From assembly GCA_964558415.1 (NCBI GenBank), contig CAZLDI010000008.1, forward strand, positions 62,001 through 126,000: a stretch of DNA of 64,000 bases, in the 5' to 3' direction. The notes below the pieces were generated by a model that saw nothing but the letters and a program-made list of their open reading frames with translations, did no database searches and was not told the DNA's origin. Below, piece after piece: positions 17,394 through 25,738 of this stretch; position 1 is the stretch's first letter; each line of letters opens with the position of its first letter. This stretch comes from CAZLDI01 sp964558415. Its GTDB lineage: Bacteria; Chloroflexota; Dehalococcoidia; SM23-28-2; RBG-16-64-32. The position numbers and the translations under genes were made by a program.

Positions 17394-19574
17394 TTAAGGT
17401 GCCGCCTGGCAGGCGGGTCCGCCGAACGCTCGTACGCCGCCAAACATGGCAGGCGCCGTGGTGACGAGCGCTGCCATGTCCTGAATGTTGATGTGGGTAC
17501 CGAAAGTTGATCCCGGTACGAGGTCCCACCGTTCGTCGCCGGGCTGCGTTCCCAGGTTGGTTCCGAGGTGGCGTACCGGCGCGATAAAGCTCGCAAGGTC
17601 CTGGACGTTGACTTTGTTCGCGCTCAGTCCGCTTGAGACGATGTCCGCGGGCCATCCATCTCCGCCGCACGACTTTTGCGCGATTGTGCCCACGTGTGCT
17701 TCGGCATCGTCGTCAAAGCCGTCATTGTCGTCGTCACCGTCCTCGTGGTTGAGGCTGTGGTCCCCGTCCACGTCAAGGACCAGACAGCCGGCGTCGCGGA
17801 AGTCCACTTTGGCGTCCAGATCGTTGTCGGCGTCGTCGGTGCAGGTCTCCGGGAACACGATGTTCTCCGGTGTACTCGCGGCGACAAGCGGATTCGAGCC
17901 CAGGTAGAACTCGAGCGCGTTGGCGAATCCGTCGCCATCAACGTCGAGCGCGGGCTGACAACCGTCATCGGCCGAGTCGATGGCGTCATCGATGTCGTTA
18001 TCCAGGGTGTCCTGGCACGTGCCCGGCAACAGGTAATGCTCCGGCGTGCTATCTGTGTTGTCCGGGTCCGATCCCAGCCTCGACTCCAGCGGGTCGATGA
18101 AACCGTCCAGATCGGAGTCGGCAAACGGGAAGCAACCCGGGTCCTGAGTGTCGGTGAAGCCGTCCAGGTCGTTGTCGTCTGAGTCGAAGCAAGTGGGTGT
18201 CAGGACGAAGTGTTCGGGTGTGCTCGCGGCATCGTTGGGATCGGAGCCGAAGTGCTCCTCTGCGGCGTTCGGGAACCTGTCGCCGTCGAAGTCGGCGTAG
18301 GGATGACAACCCGTGTCTGCATCATCTGTGGCCGCGTCCCCGTCATTGTCGAGGCCATCGCTGCAGGTACCGTCCACGACAAAGCTCTCCGGCGTGCTCG
18401 CCGCGTCCAACGGGTCCGAGCCCAGCTTCCGTTCGATGATATCCGGAAAAACGTCGGCGTCGTCATTCGGATCGCACAAGTCGCCGTGGCTATCGTCGTC
18501 GTTGTCGGCCTGTCCGGGATTGGGGACCTGAGGGCAGTTATCCGCTGTGTCGGGTATCGTGTCCTGATCTGCGTCAAGCTCAGGGCAGCCATCGCGGTCT
18601 CTGATGCCGTCGTGGTCTTCGGCGAGGTTGTCGCAGTAGTCCAGCAGGTCAGGGATACCGTCGCCGTCCGCATCAGCCAACTGTCCAGAGCAAGATGTGG
18701 GGTCAACGCGCACGATGGGGCCGTCGGCAGTTGGGTACAGCGGAATGAAGATTGCTGCGAAGAGGTGTGGACCGGGGACCAGGCAAACACGCAGCGCGTA
18801 GAAATCGCCATCGCCCGGGTCGATCGCCAGTCCCTGGATCGTGGTCTGAACGAAGAAGGGGGAGCATAGACGGATCTCCGGCCCGCCCAACTGCATCGAC
18901 CCATCGGTGTTCCTGGCGGACGGGTCGCCGACGAGGTATGCGTTGATGTAGGAGCCGCCCGGCGTCCTGATCACGAGAATGTTGATCGGTACGTAGTACT
19001 CGAGAGAACCGACCTCGATGTCGTAAACACCTACATAGCGCGCCCACAAAGCCGGATTGGGAATGTGCGACGCGATCTTGATCAGTTCGTCGTTGAGCTG
19101 GCGTGGCCAGTGCAGGTTGGAAGCGAGGTCCGATGGCGCCCCTGTTGAGGTGCGCGGGTCGACCGTCGCGTCAACGAGGATAGTGCCGCTGGTGTAAGGG
19201 ATACTGTTCGTGTCACATGGGCCGATACTTGAGACCGCAATCGTTGTAGCGAATCCCGTCGTACCGACGCGGGTTCCATTGGGCACAAAACCGTCCGGCG
19301 CGACGAAGAACGCGCCGGGGGTGACGCTGGCTATCGGCAGGACCGGTTGGTTGGGAAGAATCCCGATTGTCGTCCGGATCTTGCAGGGAAGACCCACGGG
19401 ACAGTCGTCATCCGCGGGCGCGATGGTAGGATCGGCCGGGCTTGTTTCATCGATCGTGGCGTCGAAATAAGGTCCCGGCGGAGGCGGATCGGCGCTCGCC
19501 GTCGCGTCGCTCTGAAGGAACGACGTGAGAGACAGCAGGATTGCGGCAACGAACAGATAGACAGCCCGCTTCAT
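17394..19574 (-). CDS. Secreted calcium-binding repeat protein (thrombospondin type 3-like) with dockerin-like C-terminus
   Basis: This 726-residue exported protein has a signal peptide (about 1-27), a unique domain (30-295), thrombospondin type 3-like Asp-rich segments with paired cysteines (about 300-372), four tandem 58-residue Asp-rich repeats (374-604), a further DGDDDNDGFDDDAE segment, and a C-terminal region (645-712) with two copies of a short helix, NKVNVQDLASFI and THINIQDMAALV, resembling the duplicated helices of dockerin. The Asp-X-Asp-X-Asp loops are expected to bind calcium. A dockerin would plug into a cohesin partner, which is not in this window. ATG at 19574 follows GGGAGG. 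Likely a surface or extracellular scaffold component. Confidence 0.85.
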   Translation of the reverse strand: MKRAVYLFVAAILLSLTSFLQSDATASADPPPPGPYFDATIDETSPADPTIAPADDDCPVGLPCKIRTTIGILPNQPVLPIASVTPGAFFVAPDGFVPNGTRVGTTGFATTIAVSSIGPCDTNSIPYTSGTILVDATVDPRTSTGAPSDLASNLHWPRQLNDELIKIASHIPNPALWARYVGVYDIEVGSLEYYVPINILVIRTPGGSYINAYLVGDPSARNTDGSMQLGGPEIRLCSPFFVQTTIQGLAIDPGDGDFYALRVCLVPGPHLFAAIFIPLYPTADGPIVRVDPTSCSGQLADADGDGIPDLLDYCDNLAEDHDGIRDRDGCPELDADQDTIPDTADNCPQVPNPGQADNDDDSHGDLCDPNDDADVFPDIIERKLGSDPLDAASTPESFVVDGTCSDGLDNDGDAATDDADTGCHPYADFDGDRFPNAAEEHFGSDPNDAASTPEHFVLTPTCFDSDDNDLDGFTDTQDPGCFPFADSDLDGFIDPLESRLGSDPDNTDSTPEHYLLPGTCQDTLDNDIDDAIDSADDGCQPALDVDGDGFANALEFYLGSNPLVAASTPENIVFPETCTDDADNDLDAKVDFRDAGCLVLDVDGDHSLNHEDGDDDNDGFDDDAEAHVGTIAQKSCGGDGWPADIVSSGLSANKVNVQDLASFIAPVRHLGTNLGTQPGDERWDLVPGSTFGTHINIQDMAALVTTAPAMFGGVRAFGGPACQAAP
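17763..18455 (-). repeat. Four tandem 58-codon repeats inside the surface protein gene
   Basis: Four successive units of 58, 58, 58 and 57 codons (about 174 bp each) share the pattern D-x-F-x-(D/N), LGS(D/N)P, STPE, a cysteine at position 31, Asp-rich DNDxD, and a second cysteine at position 50. The units have diverged from one another, so this is an old duplication series. Confidence 0.85.
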
Positions 19575-19727
19575 TCGGTCCTCCCGGTTTAAGGTCCTAC
19601 TTGCGCGTAAGTGTAATGAACGGTTTCGGCTTCGTCAATCGAAACCGGAGCCTCGGCAATCGGTCAGTCTGACGGCTACCCGCGATTCCTCTCGCTTGCC
19701 CGCTGTCTGCGCTTCGCCTAGCCTAAG

Positions 19728-20618
19728 ATGCGATCGAGGAGGCACCATCTCTTGAGCGACTGGGACGAACTGCTGGACTGGTTGACGCACGGCGGTAAAG
19801 ACGCCGCTTTCGTCATCGCGGTACTGGTCTCCGCCTACGTCGCCTTCCGAATCGTCTTCCCTAGAGTCGCGCGGGCGGCCATTCTGCGCGGCGCGCATCC
19901 CGCAGATGACGAAGCGGAAAGGCGCGCCACCACGATAATCGGCGTCGTTCAGCGTAGCGCCTGGACTCTGATCCTGCTCGTGGCCGCCGTGACGGTGCTC
20001 GCTGAGGCCGGTATCGAAATCACCGCCATCGTGACAGGGCTGGGCATTACCGGTCTTGCAGTCGCCCTGGGGGCACAGCCCCTTGTGCGCGACGTCATCA
20101 ACGGCGTCTTCCTGCTCGCGGAGGACCAGTACCGCGGCGGCGACGTCGTCGGCATGGCCGGTGTCAAAGGCACTGTCGAGGCCGTGACGTTGAGACGTAC
20201 GATCATCCGCGACGAAGACGGCGTCGTTCACTCTGTCCCCAACGGGGTCATCGACGTCGTCTCCAACTACACTCGGGACTACGCGCGCGTAAACGTACGC
20301 GTCGACGTGGCATACGGCGAGGCGATCTCGCGGGTGACCGCGATCGTTGAGCGTGTGGGCGCAGAGCTGGCCCAGGACTCGCGGTACAGCCATCTGATAA
20401 CGGATGGAACCATCGCGTCCCGAGTAGAGGCGATCAGCGGCGGCGGCGTCGCCATGATGGTCAGCATCAGGAGCCGTCCCGCCGCGCGCTGGGAGGTGGC
20501 CTCGGAGCTTCGGCGGCGCTTGGTCGAAGCGTTCCTCGCTGAAGGAGTGCAGATAGCGAACGGGCCCGGAACCACGGGTGCAGACGGTCCGCCCGCTAGA
20601 TCCAGCGGCGGTATCTGA
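19728..20618 (+). CDS. Small-conductance mechanosensitive channel (MscS family)
   Basis: MscS channels open on membrane tension to release solutes during hypo-osmotic shock. The 296-residue product has membrane segments near residues 27-45 and 72-92, a Gly/Ala-rich pore helix GLGITGLAVALGAQPLVRDVINGVFLLAEDQ (quoted in part: GLGITGLAVALGAQ), then the beta domain with GTVEAVTLRRTIIRDEDG and HSVPNG, and a cytosolic vestibule. The start is uncertain: ATG at 19728 has no ribosome site, whereas TTG at 19752 lies 9 bases after a perfect AGGAGG. The last 23 bases overlap the convergent corA gene. Confidence 0.93.
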   Translation: MRSRRHHLLSDWDELLDWLTHGGKDAAFVIAVLVSAYVAFRIVFPRVARAAILRGAHPADDEAERRATTIIGVVQRSAWTLILLVAAVTVLAEAGIEITAIVTGLGITGLAVALGAQPLVRDVINGVFLLAEDQYRGGDVVGMAGVKGTVEAVTLRRTIIRDEDGVVHSVPNGVIDVVSNYTRDYARVNVRVDVAYGEAISRVTAIVERVGAELAQDSRYSHLITDGTIASRVEAISGGGVAMMVSIRSRPAARWEVASELRRRLVEAFLAEGVQIANGPGTTGADGPPARSSGGI

Positions 20619-21591
20619 AGTACGCCAGCAGCGCCACGGCGACCGCGATCATGAACCCGACGACGGCGGCGAATCCCCACGTCTCCTCGAAGCCTGGGAA
20701 CTGGTTGTCGGCAAAGTTCATGCCGTAGATGCCGGAGATCAGGGTCAGCGGAAGAAAGATCGTTGCGCCCGCAGTCAGCACCTTCATCACCTCGTTTAAC
20801 CGGTTGGAGACCACCGAGAGATAGGTGTTGAGCGCGCCGTCCGCAAGGTCGCGCACCGCCTCGACAAGGTACTCGATGCGCACGAGGTGGTCGAAGACGT
20901 CGCGGTAGTAGACCGACGTCTCCGTGGAGATGAGCTTCGGGAACTCGCCCCGGGACAGGCGGTTCATAATGTCGCGCTGCGGCGTTGTGGCCCGGCGCAG
21001 GCGCAGGGCGTTGCGCTTCACGAGGAGTATGTGCTGGAGGTGTCGGGTGCTTGCCTTCCGCAGCACGGCTTCCTCCAGGCTGTCCAGCGTGTCATCGACG
21101 GCATCCACGATGGGCAGATATTCGTCCACGAGGGCATCGAGCAGGCTATGGAGCAGCCAGTCGGCGCCGCGGTGGGCGTGCATGCCGTTTCGCTCGAGGC
21201 GCTCGCGGAACTGCGCGATGGCAGGCACCGGCTCGCGGTGGCAGGAGACGACGTAGTTGGGGCCCAGGTAGAAGTCTACTTCGATGATCTCCAGCTCGCG
21301 GTCTGGTTGGTACTCCGACAGGGCCTGGACGACGATAAACAGGTACTCGCCGTAGTCGTCGATCTTGGCGGGATCGACCGCCTGCGATATGCAGTCTTCG
21401 ATCGTCAGCGGGTGAAAGCCGAATATCTCGCTCAGGGCAGCCGCATCGGCCTCAGAGCGAGTTGTGAGGTCCAGCCAGAGTAGTCCGTCCTTGTCGGCGA
21501 CAGCGGCGCGAACAGCGGCGGCGTCAGATATGGGAAGAAATTCGCCGCCGGACGCGCGGTAGAAGGCCTGAAGAGCTGAGGTTTGCGTCAT
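20596..21591 (-). CDS. corA: CorA-family magnesium/cobalt transporter
   Basis: CorA forms a pentameric channel for Mg2+ or Co2+ uptake. The 331-residue product has the cytoplasmic alpha/beta domain, the long stalk helix, two C-terminal membrane helices (about 270-290 and 305-325) and the signature YGMNF between them, followed by ADNQFPGFEETWG in place of the usual MPEL loop. It ends in the basic YFRYRRWI. I chose the ATG at 21591, with GGAG 10 bases upstream; a longer reading to 21690 would add a non-conserved basic stretch. It converges on and overlaps the MscS-type gene, pairing two ion channels tail to tail. Confidence 0.95.
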   Translation of the reverse strand: MTQTSALQAFYRASGGEFLPISDAAAVRAAVADKDGLLWLDLTTRSEADAAALSEIFGFHPLTIEDCISQAVDPAKIDDYGEYLFIVVQALSEYQPDRELEIIEVDFYLGPNYVVSCHREPVPAIAQFRERLERNGMHAHRGADWLLHSLLDALVDEYLPIVDAVDDTLDSLEEAVLRKASTRHLQHILLVKRNALRLRRATTPQRDIMNRLSRGEFPKLISTETSVYYRDVFDHLVRIEYLVEAVRDLADGALNTYLSVVSNRLNEVMKVLTAGATIFLPLTLISGIYGMNFADNQFPGFEETWGFAAVVGFMIAVAVALLAYFRYRRWI

Positions 21592-21691
21592 CGGTCTTGC
21601 TCCAGGCGAAGCGTCGGGACTTGCTCGGACAACCAGCACTCGGGCGTCGCGGCGATAGCGAGATCCTCTGCGTTTTGGGGGCCGGGCCATG

Positions 21692-21986
21692 TAACACTAT
21701 TCACGAAATACGCATCTATAATACTGGACAGGACTGAACTCCGTAAACTGACTGAGAAAACGCGAAATCCCTTTACCAGTTAGTTAACTTCCCGGCCGGG
21801 CCCGGCGTTCTAACCTGCAAAGCAAGACTATTCGAGGGGCGACCTCCTTCTGGTCTCGCTCACATGAGCGAGAAATAACGAGAGGCAGTCTGGGGCGGGC
21901 TGCCTCTCGTGCTTTCTGTTGACCTTTGCAATCCGTCCTGAGTACCGTGTCGTACCAGTAGCTAGCCTACAGACAAGGGGTACTGT
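21692..21986. other. Intergenic region with promoter-like site and three hairpins; possible small RNA or leader
   Basis: Between corA and the cupredoxin gene is about 390 bases without a gene. A TATAAT lies at 21717-21722 on the plus strand. Three hairpins follow in close order: GAGG/CCTC (21834-21846), TCTCGCT/AGCGAGA (21854-21873) and an 11-bp stem ACGAGAGGCAG/CTGCCTCTCGT (21878-21910) followed by a short T-rich stretch. A TTGACC at 21919-21924 with a weak -10 could then start the cupredoxin transcript. No known riboswitch was recognised. Confidence 0.4.
21878..21920 (+). terminator. Strong hairpin, terminator-like
   Basis: An 11-bp perfect stem, ACGAGAGGCAG paired with CTGCCTCTCGT over an 11-base loop, is followed by GCTTTCTGTT. 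The T tract is interrupted, so it may be a terminator or the last helix of a structured RNA. Confidence 0.5.
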
Positions 21987-22592
21987 GTGCGACAGGTAAC
22001 ATCAGGTCTTTCCACCGCACTCCTGGCGAGTGCGCTGTTCTTCGGCGAGGGCGTGTCGGCGGCTGATACTACTATCGATGCTTCGAATCTGTACTTCTGC
22101 TCGCCGTCGTTTCAGGGTGCCGTCTGCGAGACGACGATTGACGCCGGCGATACAGTGACGTGGCAGATGGTCCTCGGGAGTCACACGGTGACGGAGTGCA
22201 ACGACGCGTTCACGGTTTGTCCCCCGGCCGGGGGCTTCGACTCGGGCTTCCTCAGTGGTGGGGCCACGTTTGCGCACCAGTTCAACAGCACCGACAACTT
22301 CGAGTACTGGTGCGCGCTTCATCCCAGCCTGATGAGGGGCAGGATCATCGTCCAGCAACTGGCGCCCACGCCCACTCCTACGCCCGCCCCGACAGCCACC
22401 TCGGCTCCGCCCTCGGGAACGGTGACACCCAGCGCTACTGCGACGCCCGCTCCGCTCCCCGCCGCCGCCCCCAGTACGGGAGAGCCGTCTGAGACCGACT
22501 CCGTTCCATTGGCGATAGCGGCTCTTGCGGCAGGTACCGCTATGATCTGGGCCGGCCTGACGCTGCTGAGCCTTAGCCGCCGGCGAGTCTGA
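21987..22592 (+). CDS. Membrane-anchored cupredoxin (plastocyanin-like) protein
   Basis: The 201-residue product has a signal peptide (about 1-25), a cupredoxin domain (26-118), a Pro/Thr-rich linker (about 120-165) and a C-terminal membrane helix with SRRRV. Copper ligands fit the type 1 pattern: a first histidine in LGSHTVTEC, then Cys-x2-His-x3-Met in WCALHPSLM. Two other cysteine pairs could form disulfides. It is probably an extracytoplasmic electron carrier or copper-binding protein tethered to the membrane. GTG at 21987 follows AAGGGG; an upstream TTGACC could be its promoter. Confidence 0.8.
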   Translation: MRQVTSGLSTALLASALFFGEGVSAADTTIDASNLYFCSPSFQGAVCETTIDAGDTVTWQMVLGSHTVTECNDAFTVCPPAGGFDSGFLSGGATFAHQFNSTDNFEYWCALHPSLMRGRIIVQQLAPTPTPTPAPTATSAPPSGTVTPSATATPAPLPAAAPSTGEPSETDSVPLAIAALAAGTAMIWAGLTLLSLSRRRV

Positions 22593-22610
22593 CGCTAAGC
22601 GGCTCTGCTG

Positions 22611-23180
22611 CTATGCGCCAAGCAGCTCGCGGAGTTCGCGGATCGTCTCCTGGCGCCAGCTAGCCCAGATTGGTCCCTGCTGAAACTCCGCGTAAAGCGC
22701 TCGCGCTTCGTCACGGGGCTTGTCCTGGAACGACTTCACCATGTCGGCGACCTGGGCGTTCGCCCCGGCCGGCCGCTCGATCCAGTGCGCGATGTAGCGG
22801 TGATCGCGTGTGTAAAACACAAACGTTGGGATGGACTGCGCCTCTCCTCCGTTCAGGAACTCGCCCATGATGTCGAGATTGTCGTCTCGCGGGAACACTC
22901 GCAGGTCCATTCCCGCCGCTTCGGCGATCCGCGCCAGCACCGGCAGTCCGCGAAAGACGTCAGGGCACCAGTCTTCTCCCAGGGCAAGGACTCTGGCCGG
23001 ACCGTCCTCCCTCTGGACTGCGGCGCGCAAGGCCTGGGTGTCTTCGTCAGTCAAGACCGTCTCGGTGTAGTTGTAATCGAACTTCTCGCGATTACGCTGA
23101 ATGCGCTCGATGTACTGCGGGTACGTGATGCCGGAGTCGAACCGTTCCGGCGTTACGACGCTCTCCTTCTGCTGTGTCAT
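22611..23180 (-). CDS. Thioredoxin-like family protein
   Basis: The 189-residue cytoplasmic protein has a thioredoxin-fold core, with LALGEDWCPDVFRGLPVL at about 75-92 and the cis-proline strand SIPTFVFY near 125. The active-site CxxC is reduced to a single cysteine (WCPD), so it may be a monothiol oxidoreductase or a binding module, as in the thioredoxin family proteins annotated in Firmicutes and Chloroflexota. The ATG at 23180 follows AGGAGG, which rules out the longer upstream reading. It lies downstream of mazG on the same strand. Confidence 0.8.
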   Translation of the reverse strand: MTQQKESVVTPERFDSGITYPQYIERIQRNREKFDYNYTETVLTDEDTQALRAAVQREDGPARVLALGEDWCPDVFRGLPVLARIAEAAGMDLRVFPRDDNLDIMGEFLNGGEAQSIPTFVFYTRDHRYIAHWIERPAGANAQVADMVKSFQDKPRDEARALYAEFQQGPIWASWRQETIRELRELLGA

Positions 23181-23235
23181 GACAACCTCCTGACGACTGG
23201 CTCGGCGGGATGAGGATAGCATAGGGGGGTTAAGG

Positions 23236-24009
23236 CTACAACGTCTTTGCCCTGCTCCACAGCTCCAGCTTCTCCGCCGGCGGCGTCTCAGCAAGGTTAA
23301 TCCCGCGCTCCTCAACGAGGGCCTCGAGCCGGCGGAAGTTGGCCGCGAATCCGCGACAGGTGTCTCGGAGAGTGTCCTCGGCATCCACATCGAGCCAGCG
23401 GGCGAGATTGGCCAGCGCGAACAAAGAATCACCAAGCTCCTCACGCTGCTCGGCCGTTGTCCTTGCCGCGCGCAGCTCGCCGAGTTCCTCTTCCAGCGCC
23501 TCCCATACCTCGCTCACCTCCTCAAAGGCGAACCCGGCTTTGTGGGCGCGACGCTGGGTCGCCTGGGCGGCAGCGAGCGCCGGGAGGGTAGCCGGGATCC
23601 CCTCTAGGGTCGAGCGCCCCTCGCGCTCGCCGCGTTTCAGCTTGTCCCACTGGTCCGCCACCGCCTCGGGCGTTTCAGCCACGGCTCCGGCAAAGACGTG
23701 CGGGTGCCGCCGCACCAGCTTGTCCCCGATCCCCTGCACTACGTCAGTCAGAGTGAAATCGCCGGCCTCTTCCGCGATCTGCACTTGAAGGAGCACCTCC
23801 AGAAGTAGATCGCCCAGTTCCTCGCAGAGCGCGGGCGCGTTGCCCTCGTCAAGTGCCTCCAGCGTTTCCGCGGTCTCCTCCAGCAGGTAAGGCCGGAGCG
23901 AGGAGTGCGTTTGAACGCGGTCCCACGGGCAGCCGGCCGGGCCGCGCAATGCCGCCACAAGCCGTCGCAGGCCCGCGAAGGTCCTCACCGGTCCGGGGTT
24001 TCGTGCCAT
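23236..24009 (-). CDS. mazG: Nucleoside triphosphate pyrophosphohydrolase MazG
   Basis: MazG hydrolyses NTPs or dNTPs to monophosphates and pyrophosphate, cleaning damaged nucleotides and lowering (p)ppGpp effects. The 257-residue product has two MazG modules. The first shows the GCPWDRVQTHSSLRPYLLEE start, EExxE metal ligands in LEETAETLEAL, and EELGDLLLEV. The second is weaker, with EELGELRAA and REELGDSLFALANL. ATG at 24009 is preceded by GAGGAGG. The gene is divergent from the TIGR01906 gene, with 47 bases between starts. Confidence 0.94.
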   Translation of the reverse strand: MARNPGPVRTFAGLRRLVAALRGPAGCPWDRVQTHSSLRPYLLEETAETLEALDEGNAPALCEELGDLLLEVLLQVQIAEEAGDFTLTDVVQGIGDKLVRRHPHVFAGAVAETPEAVADQWDKLKRGEREGRSTLEGIPATLPALAAAQATQRRAHKAGFAFEEVSEVWEALEEELGELRAARTTAEQREELGDSLFALANLARWLDVDAEDTLRDTCRGFAANFRRLEALVEERGINLAETPPAEKLELWSRAKTL

Positions 24010-24056
24010 TGCCGAGCCTCCTCTTCCTCTTCGCAAGCCATCATAAACGGTCGTTC

Positions 24057-24914
24057 ATGTCGTTGACAGAGTCGCCCGACCGTACCTACGATGGTTGTGA
24101 CGGAAGACGCGCGAAGTCGCAGAAAGGGGGGGCCATACTGGGCCTCTTTCGTGCTCTATCAATAGGGCTCTTTATCGCGGCGCTGCCGGTCGCGCTGGTG
24201 ACGGCCAATATCCGGGTGGCGATCTCCGAGCAACGGGTCTACGACTACTCTGTTCGCACCTACTCCGCCGCCGAGCACGCGGGCATCCCGGCATCTGAGC
24301 TGATTCGAGCAAACGGCGAGATCAAGCGTTACCTCACGGGCGAGACCCCCGGTCCACTGGCGCCGTCGGTGACTGACGATCGAGGAAAGACAGTCCCGCT
24401 GTTCAGTACACGCGAGATCGCGCACATGGCGGACGTGAAGGATCTGGCGCACGCCGCCTTCTCCGTGCAATCCGTCGCGTTAGCGATCACCGTGCTGATG
24501 GCCGTGGTCCTCCTGGTGCTCTGGCCGCCGCGCGCGCTCGCCGCTGCCGCCCTCTACGGGTCGCTTCTGACCGCCGGGGTAATCGCCCTCGCCGCGATCG
24601 TAGCGCTCTCTGGATTCGATTCCGCCTGGACGGAGTTTCACATTTTGGCCTTCAGCAACGACCTTTGGAGGCTGGACCCGAACACAGACCACCTGATCCA
24701 GATGTTCCCTGAGGAGTTCTGGTGGGACATCACCATGCTGATCGGTAGCTTTACGCTACTTGAGGCGCTCGTGATCTCGGGGCTTTCCGCTGGGTATCTG
24801 ATAATGACGCGTGCGCAACCCGAGCTGGTCGATCGCGCGGAGCGGCCACGCGCCCAGGAAGAGCGCACCAGATCGCGACTGGAGTCACCGAGACCGCGTC
24901 ACTTCCTGCGCTAG
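24057..24914 (+). CDS. TIGR01906/DUF1461 family integral membrane protein
   Basis: The 285-residue product has four membrane segments: about 30-50, 143-165, 172-195 and 235-258. Between the first two is an extracytoplasmic region with EQRVYDYSVRTYSAAEHAG. The family signature lies before the last helix: FHILAFSNDLWRLDPNTDHL and MFPEEFWWD. Members are found in Firmicutes, Chloroflexota and Actinobacteria, with no known function. The ATG at 24057 was chosen because it starts right before the conserved region; it has a poor ribosome site. The C-terminus is a charged cytoplasmic tail. Confidence 0.85.
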   Translation: MSLTESPDRTYDGCDGRRAKSQKGGAILGLFRALSIGLFIAALPVALVTANIRVAISEQRVYDYSVRTYSAAEHAGIPASELIRANGEIKRYLTGETPGPLAPSVTDDRGKTVPLFSTREIAHMADVKDLAHAAFSVQSVALAITVLMAVVLLVLWPPRALAAAALYGSLLTAGVIALAAIVALSGFDSAWTEFHILAFSNDLWRLDPNTDHLIQMFPEEFWWDITMLIGSFTLLEALVISGLSAGYLIMTRAQPELVDRAERPRAQEERTRSRLESPRPRHFLR

Positions 24915-24926
24915 GCGGGAGTCAGC

Positions 24927-25154
24927 TTAATTTGCGCCGCAACTGCAGCCGGTGCAGCCGCCGCCGCAGCCCCCTCCACCGACTGGCCCCGCCTCGTTCA
25001 GCGAGTCACTGGATAGCGCGGCAAACGTCGAGAGCACTCGCTGCCCGCCCGCGTGGCCGTCGGGGCAGGTGGCCGCGTCGTGCATGCGGCTCAGGGGCCG
25101 CAGTTCTTCAAAGCGGATCGCGCAGTTGTCGCAGACGTATTCGTAAACCGGCAT
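24927..25154 (-). CDS. FmdB-family putative regulatory zinc-ribbon protein
   Basis: The 75-residue product starts with the family pattern MPVYEYVCDNC, then ATCPDGH, in a CxxC...CxxxH arrangement where the second pair is partly altered. The C-terminus is the usual Gly/Cys-rich tail GGGGCGGGCTGCSCGAN, a likely extra metal site. FmdB-like proteins were named from a formamidase operon, but their role is not defined. It is convergent with the TIGR01906 gene, 12 bases apart. Confidence 0.88.
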   Translation of the reverse strand: MPVYEYVCDNCAIRFEELRPLSRMHDAATCPDGHAGGQRVLSTFAALSSDSLNEAGPVGGGGCGGGCTGCSCGAN

Positions 25155-25299
25155 GTTGTATCACCTATACTTATGATGCTAGGATGCGTGTCTCCGTTAG
25201 TCAATCGCCCATGATTTCCCATTGTTCGAAGCCCGCAGTCCCCATGCACGCATTCTCGGTTCAAGAGCTGGCCGGGAAGGTTTGCAAGGAACTCATCTG

Positions 25300-25731
25300 T
25301 TGACAGACCTGCGACTTCGCGAAGCGCGCGCCGACGAGTGCGAGGCGATCCTCGCACTCTGGAAAGATGCGGGCTCCGGCCCTTCAGTCACTGACACTCC
25401 GGAGCACCTCCGCATGCTGACTGAGCGGTCGCGGGACCTCTTTCTCGTCGCCGAAGCGGAGGGCAGGCTTGCCGGCTCCGTGCTCGGCGGCTGGGACAAT
25501 TGGCGCGGCCACATCTACCGCCTTGCCGTGCACCCGGACTTCCGCCGCCGCGGACTGGCGCGCAAGCTCACGGCCGAAATCGAGCGCAGGCTTCGAGCGA
25601 GGGGCGCAGTTCGTATCTACGCTCTCGCGGCTACGAAACAGGAGATGGGCGTCGCGTTCTGGGAGTCCCTGCCTTACGAGAAGTCGAAGGATATTCCGTA
25701 CGTGCGGACGTTCCCCGGCGGCGACCGCTGA
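25300..25731 (+). CDS. GNAT N-acetyltransferase
   Basis: The 143-residue single-domain acetyltransferase has the acetyl-CoA loop AVHPDFRRRGLARKLTAEIE and a downstream AFWESLPYEKSKD. The proposed start is TTG at 25300, 9 bases after AAGGA; it gives a normal GNAT beginning, TDLRLREARADECEAI. An ATT- or GTG-type start further upstream would add 26 unconserved residues. The stop lies 7 bases before the convergent rpoD end. Substrate unknown. Confidence 0.85.
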   Translation: MTDLRLREARADECEAILALWKDAGSGPSVTDTPEHLRMLTERSRDLFLVAEAEGRLAGSVLGGWDNWRGHIYRLAVHPDFRRRGLARKLTAEIERRLRARGAVRIYALAATKQEMGVAFWESLPYEKSKDIPYVRTFPGGDR

Positions 25732-25738
25732 TCCGCCG

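Noticed and set aside
21834..21910. Cyclic-di-GMP (GEMM) riboswitch
   Set aside because: Short stretches such as GCAAAGC recall the motif, but the conserved tetraloop-receptor layout and core bases are absent.
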